Below, in pieces: positions 1-9,480 of a stretch of DNA of 64,000 bases; the first letter of the stretch is position 1; each line of letters opens with the position of its first letter. The translations under genes and the position numbers were made by a program. The notes beneath the pieces are model-generated. The model made no database searches. It was not told where the DNA came from and saw only the letters and a list, made by a program, of their open reading frames with translations. The stretch comes from Rheum nobile (taxonomy: Eukaryota > Streptophyta > Magnoliopsida > Caryophyllales > Polygonaceae), in the NCBI GenBank assembly GCA_027886185.1, contig WOAB01000864.1:620001-684000 (forward strand), read 5' to 3'.

Positions 1-444
1 GGGTTGGTCTTCTGTTTTAATATTGTGCAGGCTATGTCATAATTTTCTTTTTTCGATATGTTCTATTTATTTTGAATCAAATATTTATCGTAAAACAAGT
101 TTGAAAAAATATTTACATCATTTTGTTTTGTTTAATTCTCAAATATTGGATATTATTTAATTAAAATATAGCTCGTAATTTATTTGCTTTTTTTTGGAAA
201 GATTAAGCATACCTAAAAAAAAGTACAGAGATTCTCTACAAAAATATGTCAATGAAAGATTTTTCAAAAAAATAACCGCAAAAACTGGACTGATGACACG
301 TGTCAAATATAATTCAACGATGACATGTGGCACCGACAAAAACGGATTTAATCTCGGGGCGCGTGCTTGTGCAGACGCGATTCTGCTTTAGTTATTATAT
401 AGTAGATTTATTAAGTAAGGGGATTTTTTTTATATAAAAAGTAA
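1..444. other. AT-rich flank, no gene recognised
   Basis: Very AT-rich sequence with homopolymer runs. The short open frames near 157-391 run on both strands over the same bases and match nothing I know. A slightly GC-richer patch at 290-385 contains two near-copies of GATGACACGTGTCA / GATGACATGTGGCA and a small CGCGT...ACGCG inverted repeat, which suggests the edge of an old small transposon, but I could not define ends. Confidence 0.5.
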
Positions 445-512
445 AGTTGGTTTAGTGGGTGAAAGTACAATTGACTTTCAAAAGGTGTTAAATTCAAATC
501 TCAATAGCTTCA
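445..512 (+). repeat. Possible tRNA-derived SINE head
   Basis: The stretch has a tRNA-like layout: an A-box-like GGTTTAGTGGGTG (448-461), a middle part TTGACTTTCAAAAGG that resembles an anticodon stem-loop, and a B-box-like AAATTCAAATCTC about 35 bases further on, followed by AT-rich sequence. This order and spacing is what the 5' end of plant tRNA-derived SINEs shows. It could not function as a tRNA gene: the acceptor stem does not close. Both boxes are degenerate, so the call is tentative. Confidence 0.3.
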
Positions 513-538
513 CTTTTTTCATTTAATATATAAGCCCT

Positions 539-1330
539 ATTTCTCTTTTAGTTGATTTTCATTTTCTTTACTGTGCTAGTTTTTTTATTCGTAAAGCCCT
601 TTTTATTATTTTTTGGCAAAATAAAAAACTAAAACTTTTTAATTTTTAACTTATATAATGTATATAACAATTTTCCTTTAATATGTGGTCCATTTCTCTT
701 TTAGTTAATTTTACCTTCTAATTTTCTTTATTGTACTAGTTTTTTCATATGTAAAGCCCTTTCTATTTCTGTTTTGAAAAATAAGAAAATCAAATTATTT
801 CGTTTATATCTTATATTATGTATATAACATTTTTCTTGTAATATATGGGCCCTATTTCTCTTTTAGTTAATTTTCACACTTAATTTTATTTATTGTACTA
901 GTTTTCAATATGTGATGTCTTCTTTATTTCTTTTTTGCAAAATAAGAAACTCAATTTTGTTTATTTTTATCTTATATTATGTATATAACATTAATCATTC
1001 AATATGTGAGTCCATTTCTCTTTTACTTATTTTTAATTTTTAATTTTCTTCATTGTACTAGTTTTTTATATGTGAAGCTCTTTTTATTCCTTTTTTGCAA
1101 AATGAGAAACTCAAACTTTTTAATTTTTATATTATATGTATATAATATTTTTCTTTAAATGTGGCCCTAATTTCTATTTTAGTTAATTTTAACTTTTCTT
1201 TTTTTGTTGTGCTGTTTTTTAATATGTTAAACCCTTAATATCTTTTTTGCTACATAAGAAACTCAAAAAAAGTTAATTTTTTATTCTATTTGTTTTTTTT
1301 TTTGTGAAAAAACAAAATCAAGAAATATAA
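539..1330. repeat. Degenerate tandem repeat, unit about 157 bp, five copies
   Basis: The block ATTTCTCTTTTAGTTAATTT recurs at 539, 692, 854, 1014 and 1170, that is at spacings of 153, 162, 160 and 156. Each copy is followed in the same order by a 'TTATTGTACTAGTTTTTT' segment, a 'TGTGAAGCCCTTT' segment, a 'GCAAAATAAGAAACTCAAA' segment and 'TTATATTATGTATATAACAT'. The copies have diverged by substitutions and small indels, so this is an old tandem array. Confidence 0.85.
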
Positions 1331-1721
1331 TTTATTTTCTTATATTTTGTATATAATGTTTATCAATTTTATTTCGTTTGATATGTGAGACAATTCCTTT
1401 CCTTTTTAATTTGGATTTGGTTTTATATTTTATTTCTTCCTTATATTTTTTGTGAGGTTTATTTTTCATTTAAATAATTTTTTATATAAATGTTGTTAAT
1501 TAATACATATTTCTTATATTAATTGGTTATCATAAAAACTCATTCTTCTAAGAAAATCAAACTTTTAATTGTGACATAAAAAGTGGTTTGGTTCTATCTT
1601 TACTTACTTTATGTAATCATCATATATAATACTTTCTTATTATTTTATATTTCTTTCTTATTACTTAAATTAAAAAATTATTCAAGCATTATTTTTATAT
1701 TTACGAGGTCCATAATTTTTA
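1331..1721. other. AT-rich spacer, nothing recognised
   Basis: Low-complexity AT-rich sequence between the tandem repeat and the MULE-like terminal repeat. The open frame that starts at 1583 is rich in Phe, Tyr and Ile purely from base composition. Confidence 0.5.
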
Positions 1722-1830
1722 GACGGAATTGCAAAAAATATCGATTTTTTGATAGCTCTTTACAAAAATACCGAATTTTTAAAAGTATTACAAAACTACC
1801 AAAAAGTATACTAAAAATATCAGATTTCTA
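1722..1830 (+). repeat. Left terminal inverted repeat of the MULE-like element
   Basis: The stretch begins TTTTTAGACGGAATTGCAAA and continues GATTTTTTGATAGCTCTTTA. The same succession of blocks is found inverted at 6360-6480. About half to two thirds of positions match by eye, so the element is old. Confidence 0.5.
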
Positions 1831-1959
1831 AATTGATAAAAAAAAAAAAATTATATTTTTATTTACCTTTTCTTTTATAAAAATTATATTTTTAACGACT
1901 GCTAATTATACTTAATAACATGTTTACTTTTCCCACAGACAAATTCCAAACACTCGAGA

Positions 1960-2400
1960 ACTTGGCGACGGCGATAGACCCTAACCCCAACCCATCCACT
2001 TCTCTTCGCCGCCTCCTCCTCCAACCAGTCCCTCCGGTGCGGCTACCCGGGCTTCCACCTCACCTGCGACAACCGCACCCCGCAACCGATCATCGCTCGC
2101 GCTTCCTCCGGCGACTAATCGAGTACGTCAACCAGCTTATATGAATCTCTGATCCAGACAGGTGACATCGAATCCTAACCCTAGACCTCGCGAACTCCCC
2201 GTTCTCCAGCGTCGAGAGAAGCAACTACACGTCGAGAGAAGCAACTACATCGGATCCTAACCGTAGACCTTGCGAACTCCCCGTGTTTGTACCGCTCAGC
2301 TGGAGTGTCCCCAATTGCGGGGAATGTGAGCGAAATGGCGGCGTTTGCGGGTTCAAGAGCAATTTGGGTCCTGATGTTGAATGGTATGTTTCCATGTACA
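1960..2400 (+). pseudogene. Fragment of an LRK10-like receptor ectodomain (GUB_WAK_bind / WAK-associated)
   Basis: One frame at about 2034-2110 reads CGYPGFHLTCDN followed by TPQPIIA, the cysteine-centred motif of GUB_WAK_bind domains in LRK10-like and wall-associated receptor kinases. Further on are FSSVERSNYT (about 2200-2230) and, in another frame at 2290-2385, VPLSWSVPNCGECERNGGVC followed by GF, the CxxC...GGxCG motif of the WAK-associated C-terminal module. The pieces lie in different frames with stops between them, and no transmembrane or kinase part follows. GC content is much higher than in the surroundings. I infer a captured and decayed fragment of a cell-surface receptor-like kinase gene. 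Confidence 0.6.
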
Positions 2401-2629
2401 TCGGTAAATAGTCTCTCTATTGCTCTCTGATGTTTTTGTTATTGGTGTTATTGTTTGTAAATTAGAAACACCATTCTTCAGCTCCTCTACTCCTAAAACC
2501 CTGCATTCCTGCAACTTCATCTGCCTTTTTGTGTCCCAAATCCATCTTCCCTTGCAAGAAACATTTTTCCTACTTCATTTCCAAACAATTCCAAATCCCT
2601 TTCTTTGTTACAAATCCTTAAAATAAGTG

Positions 2630-3085
2630 GAAGATCAAGAAGAAACAGCAGAACAAAACTAAGACAGGTAAACAGCAAAACATAGGCCTCTCTTAGTGTT
2701 AAGGAGGAAAGTGTGGTGACAAGGACAATGAAGTTGGTGTTTGGAGATGATATTAGGTGGGCTCAATTGCCCATAAATAGTAGTTTGTTGCTGATGAGGG
2801 ACATTGTTCGTGATAGGTTTCCTAATTTGAAAGGCGTGCTCATCAAGTATAGGGATCAAGAGGAGACGAAGCTTCGGAGCAAGCCAAGATTGTGAGGTCA
2901 CAGATACTAATCATGTGGGGATCCTTGTTGTATGAGCGTTCGATAGTCGAGTTAAAGCTGTGATTGCCAACTTGGGAAGAGTGCTTGGAAGTTGTAGTTG
3001 AGAAGTTTCAACTTGCTGGAGCTTCCAACACAGATGTAGTTGTCATGGTAAAGAATCATTGTGCACATCAAACTGCACAACAAGG
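2630..3085 (+). pseudogene. Fragments of a PB1/TPR protein gene of the PHOX/CLMP1 type
   Basis: The frame at 2713-2870 reads TRTMKLVFGDDIRWAQLPIN and then MRDIVRDRFPNLKGVLIKYR, a PB1 domain of the kind found in plant PHOX (TPR plus PB1) proteins. A second piece at about 2930-3080 reads WGSLLYERSIVE, then CLEVVVEKFQLAGAS and VVVMVKNHC, which fits a more C-terminal part of the same family. The intervening exon is missing and frames shift. The two pieces are in the same order as in the source family, so they came from one gene. The result is non-functional. Confidence 0.65.
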
Positions 3086-3772
3086 TTTATATATATGTTG
3101 TTAACCATTTATTTTGCCGTAAACTTTGTTTGTTGGAGTTCCTTCTTTTCGACTTAAGCCATTGTTTCGTAGGCGCGTTCCAAGGCTGCAAAACATGCTG
3201 GAACAACATGTGTAATGCAGTTACAATGTTTGATTGTTTTGGATTCTGCATCAACATTGGTTGCCTTGATGCTAGCTGTTTTTCTTTCTTTCAAGTCCTT
3301 TTTGTTTCATTTTTTCTTCAGGTTTTCATACAATTATATGCTTACACAATATATAGATATCCTAGTTGTAATAGTTGAATCTGTCAACTATTTGGTTAAA
3401 AACTGATTTTGGGTTATGCTAATGTGTATAATTCTTTCTTGGTACACTATATCTTAGGGTAAAATGGCAGGATTATAGCTTCATCATCAATGAGCTCAAT
3501 CAAATCTTCTGTTTTTGGTTTGAATTTTGAGCTTTAGGTTGGTGTTTGGCTAACCTTGGATTATCTTGATACGCATTGTAGGTTGGTTTCATTTTGAGTG
3601 ATGAAATGTTTTGAGGATTTGGTCAAGCTGTGATGGTGAACATCACAACTTTGGCACCTAACTGGTGCATTAAACAAAAAACCTACATAATTTGTTTATG
3701 AAACATCCACCACATAAGTTTTGTAAGTTAGCACCAAATCTGTGATTCAATCTAGAGACTCCTCCATTAATT
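3086..3772. other. Non-coding interior of the MULE-like element
   Basis: AT-rich sequence with short open frames (3061-3406) that overlap in two frames and match nothing I recognise. It could be intron or 3' flank carried along with the captured fragment. Confidence 0.4.
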
Positions 3773-3882
3773 CAATGGTTCATGATATCCTCATCTCATC
3801 TCATAAATTGTGTACTGATGGCAGGGACGGGGTTGTAAAGATTTGTAACAATGGTTCATGATATCCTCATCTCATCTCACAA
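3773..3882. repeat. Short direct repeat, two copies 76 bp apart
   Basis: CAATGGTTCATGATATCCTC followed by ATCTCATCTCA occurs at 3773 and again at 3849. The 31-bp identical blocks indicate a small local duplication. Confidence 0.85.
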
Positions 3883-3883
3883 T

Positions 3884-4760
3884 AAGTGTTCCTTATTACA
3901 GAATCAATCAACGTTCGTTTCAAATTTAAAGTTAATATAATAAAGTAATGACCTGACTACGTACAAATATGATCTGATGAAGCGAATATTGCTCTAGATT
4001 TGAAAACATTTGAAATTTTGTGATATAAAAGAGCATTGACCTGACTTAAATTTGTATTTATTAGTTGTGATTCTCGTTAAATTGATAATCACTCTTAATA
4101 AGAGAAATATGTCTTAAACCAAGCAAAACATGGATTGATTTTGCATATTAACTAAACTTTCAAAGGTAGATGGTTTTCTCGTGTGAAAAGGGCACAAATT
4201 GGTCCTTTTCTTAACGTGGCTAAGAAACAGGTTTAATTAACAGAAGAAACAGGGACAAAAACAAAACCAATAAAGAAGCTAAAACGTACTCCATGTACAT
4301 TTCTATTCCAAACGATAAGTTGTAAACATGACAGATGGGATCTTGAAATTTTGGTCCCACAATATCTCTGTGGGCGACATAAGTGCAAATCGATTTTTTG
4401 ATGGTGGTTAGTGTTTCTTATTACGGAACCAACCAAGTAGGAATGATGGTTTAAATGCAAATTTAAATGTTTAAAATTTAAAGTTAGTTAATATAACAGA
4501 GTAATGCTCTGTTATATCACAAACTTTTATTAAATAACAGAACATTATGTACTTTATCCGGGCGACTTCATTTTCGTAAATTTTATTACATAACAGAGCA
4601 TTATGTACTTTATCCGGTCACATTTGTACGAAGTCAGACCACATTTATACGAAGTTAGGTCAATACTCTGTTATATCACAAAATTTCAAATGTTAGCCAA
4701 TTTCAAATTTCAGAGCAATATTCAATTTATCAAACCATATTTGTATGTAGTGAGGTCAAA
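3884..4760. repeat. Cluster of MITE-like direct and inverted repeats
   Basis: The segment at 3950-4035 is the inverse complement of the one at about 4671-4757 (shared TATATCACAAAATTTCAAAT, then AGAGCAATATTC, then CATATTTGTA.GTAGT.AGGTCA). The segment at about 3884-3950 is repeated directly at about 4408-4510 (TTATTAC.GAA.CAA...AAATTTAAAGTTAATATAA). Two further direct copies of AACAGA.CATTATGTACTTTA occur at about 4537 and 4590, and TTTGTACGAAGTCAGAC / TTTATACGAAGTTAGGT follow at 4623-4660. Nested small non-autonomous DNA elements explain this best. Confidence 0.6.
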
Positions 4761-4770
4761 TCACAAAAGA

Positions 4771-5279
4771 AAAAGAGGAAGACTGAACCAACGAACAAGA
4801 AGAAGAGTGGTGTTCAAAGTGGCAGATCCGGCGAGCAAGCTCAAAATAGTAACTACTACCCTGCAACAAGTGAAAGATAAACCCAAGGTGGTTTCTTTTT
4901 CAATCCACAAATTTTATCATGTTCAATTGTCCTATACGAGTCAGTGATGGGTATACTACTACAGCAAAGTCTCTAATCCAATGAATAATTCTTAATATTA
5001 GTCTATAATGTTTGAATTAAATGCCGAAATATAAATTAGGTGAAACAAAAAGTATGTGTACTCTTTACCACCAGATTAAACAATATATAACTGACCTGAG
5101 CTCTTATGGAAGAACAAACTAGATTAGGCTCATGTAAACACTACAAGCAGAGCAATCCTCACCAATAAATGCTAGAAAATTTTGTTGTATATTAATGAAG
5201 ATTGAAGATAAAGGATGTACAAAGTCATTTGACTTGGAAAAATGAACATAAAAATACAGTAACCCACTAACAACATTCA
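4771..5279. other. Non-coding spacer
   Basis: AT-rich, with a weakly gene-like patch at 4765-4900 (Lys/Arg-rich frame) that I cannot assign. No promoter or repeat signal recognised. Confidence 0.35.
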
Positions 5280-5299
5280 TCACCAAAAATCAAATCAAA

Positions 5300-6250
5300 A
5301 GAGATATGGAAGCCACTGTTACAGCTCCGACTCCAATCTTGCAGCAATTTCTCCTTGTCTCACACATCTGAATTTGTTGTACAATTCGAAAGAGATGTGG
5401 AAGTTTGGGCAGACAATTTTGGGCGGAGACCAAGAGGAGAGATTCTTCGACAACTCCGACTCCAATCTTGCAGCTTATTCATGGTTTCAATTGAGAACTG
5501 TGAAAGAAAGCCAACACCTCATTTCTAATGTCCCTACTGGACCTAGCAGTGGGGCCCTACGCTAGGATTGATACGGTGTCGGGCTTAGCAGTGCTTTCCC
5601 TTGTTCTCATCTTCCTCTACAACCTCATTTCTAATGTCCCTACTGGACCATCAAGTTTTCACGTATCCACCGCCATCAAGTTCTTCCATGGCCGCAAGTT
5701 TTCACATATCCACCGCCATCAAGTTCTTCATCACTCCGGTATCTTCTGGATCGCTGATTGAGGAGTCTCGAACGAATTTGGAGGATTCCGGATTCGAATC
5801 CTTCAACGTCTCCGCTCTGAAAATTGATTTTCTGAAAAAATCGGTTGAGATTCGAGTGAAGGAATAGAGGGGTTTTGGCGGGTTGCTTGTGCAAAGAATA
5901 GAGGGGTTTCGGCGGCCGAGAATAGTCATTACACCTTAGACGCAAGTGAAAGAATAGAGGGGTTTCGGCGGCCTGTGCCGATGACGAAGGAGGCGGAGCG
6001 GAGGGCCAGAGATGGAGCCTTGCTCGGCTGCGCAGGTTGAGGGCGGAGGCGATGGGAGAATTCCGGTGAAGGAAGCAGTGCCGAAGTGAAGAATTTAAAG
6101 TAGGTTTAACGGGAAGATGAAGGGAGTAGAGGTCAGAGGACCACGGGGAAGATGAAGGGAGTGGAGGTCGGAGGACGAGTCGGCGAGGTCGGAGGACAAG
6201 TCCAACAGAAGCAAAGGAGGAAGAGAGACGACGAAAAGTACTACATTTCG
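5300..6250. repeat. GC-richer segment with several short direct duplications
   Basis: CTCCGACTCCAATCTTGCAGC occurs at about 5326 and 5454. AACCTCATTTCTAATGTCCC plus TACTGGACC occurs at about 5514 and 5620. TTTTCAC(G/A)TATCCACCGCCAT plus CAAGTTCTTC occurs at about 5656 and 5698. GAATAGAGGGGTTT(T/C)GGCGG occurs three times between 5863 and 5975. The open frames here (5528-5945, both strands) have no recognisable domain. It resembles duplicated 5' leader or first-exon sequence of an unidentified gene inside the MULE-like element. Confidence 0.55.
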
Positions 6251-6359
6251 GAGTAATTAGGGTGATATTAGTAGGATTAAGATTTTCTTTTATTTTTTTT
6301 TCCTAAAATTTTGAACCTTTTTCTAATTTTTATATTTGAAAGAAAAGTTAAAATTAAAC

Positions 6360-6480
6360 CTTTTTAATTACAAAAATCCCTAAATATGGGTACTTTTGTC
6401 ATTTTTTTTAAAATCAGGATTTTTTACAAATAACTATCAGAAATCTAGTAATTTTGCCATTACGCCTAATTTTTATTTTG
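6360..6480 (-). repeat. Right terminal inverted repeat of the MULE-like element
   Basis: Read on the minus strand it starts TTAGGCGTAATGGCAAAATT and continues GATTTCTGATAG, matching the left end at 1722-1830 block by block. The right-hand outer boundary is near TAATTTTTATTTTGCCC. Confidence 0.5.
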
Positions 6481-6770
6481 CCCTAAGGCCTACACCGGCC
6501 AGGGTGGGCATCCGTTGATTTGTTGCTATATATAATGTCTAGAGAACTCATCAATGATCTTTTCCAATATTACATGTCGAATGTTAACCTAGAGCCCTTT
6601 CTCCCAAAGCAACATGTTAGAGATAAGTGTGGGTCCCTTTCTCGCAGTTCCAAAAGTTGCCATGTGTAATAGAGAGGAATACTCGTGTTATTGCGAAAGA
6701 TGTTCATAAAATTGTAAATGGCAAGAAATAGCTAAGTAACTATGAATGAAAAAAAAAGAAATAATTTTTT
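6481..6770. other. Unassigned spacer
   Basis: No coding or repeat signal recognised. It may be the 3' untranslated part of the gypsy remnant that follows on the minus strand. Confidence 0.35.
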
Positions 6771-7178
6771 TGAGGTTCGTCGAGTTCCATCTTCAATTCA
6801 TAGATGCGTCATCATGCGATACTAACCATAGAGTCATAGACGCCTTGTTCGATGAATTTGGTAATGTGATAGTGTCCTTCCCTAGTGGAGGATGACTTGC
6901 CTTCGTTCACCTCTTCAGTATTCTAAAACACCTTTATGAGGACCCAATCTCCAACTTGGAAAACCTTGATTCTAACTTTGTGTGACCCTTTGTGAATATT
7001 CTTCCATCTTGATTGATTCCTTATCAAGCAACTCGTGAATTGTATCAAAGTTGTAGGTCAAGAGTGGCATATTCCTATCTTCGGTCAAAACACATAGCAC
7101 ATTATAGAAGAACTGTTGAAAATATACGCTATCTCCTGCTGCCTGCTTCTCCTTCCAAACTCTTGGTGTCCTGTCCAT
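6771..7178 (-). pseudogene. Ty3-gypsy integrase C-terminal remnant
   Basis: On the minus strand the frame at 7178-6972 ends with a segment of the type 'NFDTIHELLDKESIKMEEYS', the linker after the integrase core in the gypsy elements of this window. Compare LNTIDDLLDDLAIRMEVVE near 24400 and LDTIEELCDDVVSRK near 62740. Downstream, split over frames, come remnants of the GDWVLRKVF...REGHYHITKFI module that precedes the end of pol. Only about 400 bp are left and there are several frameshifts. The LINE leader starts immediately to the right. Confidence 0.65.
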
Positions 7179-8602
7179 GTTCTGTAATTTCTTCCCTTCT
7201 TCTTTTTTTTTTTTTTTGTTTTATTTTGTACTGTTGAACTTAAACATGACTCTATCTATGAACAATTTCTTCACAGTTATATTTCCTTTTCCTTCCTCTA
7301 CTTTCTTTGCATGTTCTGTCAGAGCTTATATCCTTATTCTCCTCGTTCATTTAGCATATACTCTTGCTCCTTTATCATACTTTTCCCACTCCATATTAGG
7401 TTTGTTTACTAATTCTATCTTTCTATGCCATATCTCCTCCCTCTTTCTTTTCATTCTCTTAGACTTTCTCTGGCCTCTGATTAGGTTCTGTAATTGTTTA
7501 TTTCTTAAAAAAATTACTGCTCCTTTTACGTGTCACTCTCTCCAAGAACATATACATGACTCACTTCCCTCTCTTTTTGACAGATGTCCTCCTTTATCCT
7601 ACGTTGAAAACTTTTTTCCTCCCATAATCAAATCTCCTGCTAGCGTCTTCATCTGCCTTTCCATCTCTCTTTACCCCTCCCTCTCACTGATTGCTAATTC
7701 CTCCTCTAAATCTTCTCTCTTCTCCTCTCCTCACCACCTATCAACTGCACCGCCTTTATGTTTTCCTAAGCCTTTCCCTCAACAATCTCTTACTTGTGCT
7801 CCTTTGGCTTTACAAGATCCTTCCCCTAAAAGATCCACTGTTCACCCCCCGCACGCTTATTATCCTAATGTCGATCCTCGTTGTGCTCCTTCTACTCTCT
7901 CTTCCGTCTGTCATCCAAATCCTTCTAAATCTTTGTTCCCCTTTTCTTACCCTGCAAATCCCTCTGTTATCACTGTATCCATGCTTCCCCGTAATTCCAA
8001 ATTTCATTTCCCTTTTACTTATCATAATGCCTTTGTCTCTGCTTGTATCTATCCCACTACTCCAGTCTTTTTTACTACTTATTCTCTTCTTCCCACCCTT
8101 CTTTCTTCCCTCATCGGTTCTGTGACTGTCATTTTGAAGCACTATATGATGCCTAGGTTGCATGGATTTATATTTAATGTTCTCTTGCTTTTACTGTTAC
8201 TTTACCGCTTCCTTTACTTCTTCATTATTGGCTGCTTTCGACACTGATTTTTGGTGGGTTCTTTTTCGCTGTTTGGTGTTTGGCCTTTGGGCCCTGGCCC
8301 ATTGCTTCGTTTGGCTTTCAGATTGACAATATGACCCACACACTTGACATTTGTATGACTCCTTATGAAAATCCTCCTACTTATGACATTTATCTCCAAT
8401 ACTTATGCTTGACTTTTACTTTTACTGCTCGTACTATGATTCCTCTCATTTCTTACATCATTAAATATAAATGCTACTCTATAATCTGGCTACATACCCT
8501 ACAACTGCCTTGGATCATTGCACGTTTAATTCCCGAACACCCATATAAAATTAAACATAAACATAACTATACTTATCTTACCTCCTCATCACATCATATA
8601 AC
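7179..8602 (+). other. Pyrimidine-rich leader of the LINE (ORF1 region)
   Basis: The plus strand is strongly T+C-rich, giving a 356-codon open frame at 7177-8247 of mainly Phe, Leu, Ser and Pro plus overlapping frames. I see no zinc knuckle or RNA-binding motif of L1 ORF1 proteins. The length of open frame is probably a consequence of base composition (few purines means few stops). It could be a diverged ORF1 or a 5' untranslated region. Confidence 0.4.
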
Positions 8603-9480
8603 ATGAAGATCGGGTTTTGGAATTGTCGGGGGGTTCACCGTCCACATTTCTGGACAGAAATCGCCTTTATGAAAAGATACAATCGCCTAGATATGTTATT
8701 CCTAGATGAAACAAAAACTAATAACTTGTCGAGTCCAACTTTCTTTGAAAAAATTGGCTTCAAATCTGTCATCATATCTCCTGCTGCAGGCTCTAAAGGT
8801 GGACTATGGCTTCTTCTTAACAACTCACCAATCTTACAAACCCTTCAGTTACTGTTTCACAACTCCAACATTATATTATTACAAGTTCATCATAAAGATC
8901 TCTCCTTTCTTTTATTTTTTCTATATACTCCTAGTCGTGAACCGCTGAAAAATGATTACTAGGAACAAATTGGGAATCTTATTACTTCATTTAACCTTCC
9001 AATAATGTTAATGGGTGATCTTAACGACATTCTTCTCCCCACAGATAAGCTTGGTGGAATATTACCTTCTCATCACAGATTCAACAGATTAAATAATTTC
9101 ATATTTGATTTCGGCCTTATTGACACTAACTATACAGGGTTTCCCTATACTTGGAGAAAATCTGCTTCTACATCTAATACAACTTATGAACGCCTGGACC
9201 GTGTACTCTTATATCCAGTCTTCACCTCCATTTTTTCCTCCATCATGGTTCAACATCATCCTTTCACTACATCTGACCACTGCCTCATTACTACTTCTTT
9301 AGGACATTTACAACCGTTCAGAAAGTTTCCATTTCGTTTTGAAACAGTGTGGACCACAGGTCCAACGTATAAATCGCTTGTCCATCGTGTCTGGAAATAT
9401 CAACATATAGGTTCTTTTATGTTCAAACTTTACATGAAACAAAAACTTATGAAATCATACACCAAATCATGGTCTAAATA
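8603..9480 (+). pseudogene. LINE endonuclease domain (AP-endonuclease-like)
   Basis: The frame starts MKIGFWNCRGVHRPHF, the usual first residues of plant L1 ORF2, where the Asn of WNCRG is a catalytic-site residue. LFLDETKT carries the conserved Glu. MLMGDLNDILLPTDKLGG (about 9005-9060) is the GDLN.IL motif, and YERLDRVL...HHPFTTSDHCLI (about 9186-9295) holds the D..L and SDH motifs. An in-frame TAG lies at 8960 and a TAA at 9479. In the intact family this domain nicks target DNA for target-primed reverse transcription. Confidence 0.85.

Larger units (their letters stand above)
1722..6480. mobile_element. MULE-like (Pack-MULE-type) element carrying gene fragments
   Basis: The left end (about 1722-1830) and right end (about 6360-6480) are diverged inverted copies. 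Reading inward, both show TAG-CG-AAT-GCAAAA, then ATTT..GATAG...TTT..AAAAA, then further short match blocks over roughly 100 bp. Long AT-rich terminal repeats of this kind are typical of Mutator-like elements. The interior holds two recognisable host-gene fragments (about 1990-2400 and 2630-3085), a MITE cluster and a GC-richer segment with local duplications, and no transposase. A 9-bp target duplication could not be identified, so exact ends are uncertain. An alternative is several small unrelated insertions between two old MITEs. Confidence 0.5.

Noticed and set aside
290..400. Helitron 3' end
   Set aside because: A CGCGT...ACGCG hairpin is present, but it is not followed by CTRRT at the right distance and no TC start was found.
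445..512. Functional tRNA gene
   Set aside because: The acceptor and T stems do not pair and both internal promoter boxes are degenerate.
7177..8247. 356-codon open frame as a host protein gene
   Set aside because: T+C-rich strand with low purine content, no domain, overlapping equally open frames, located exactly where a LINE leader is expected.
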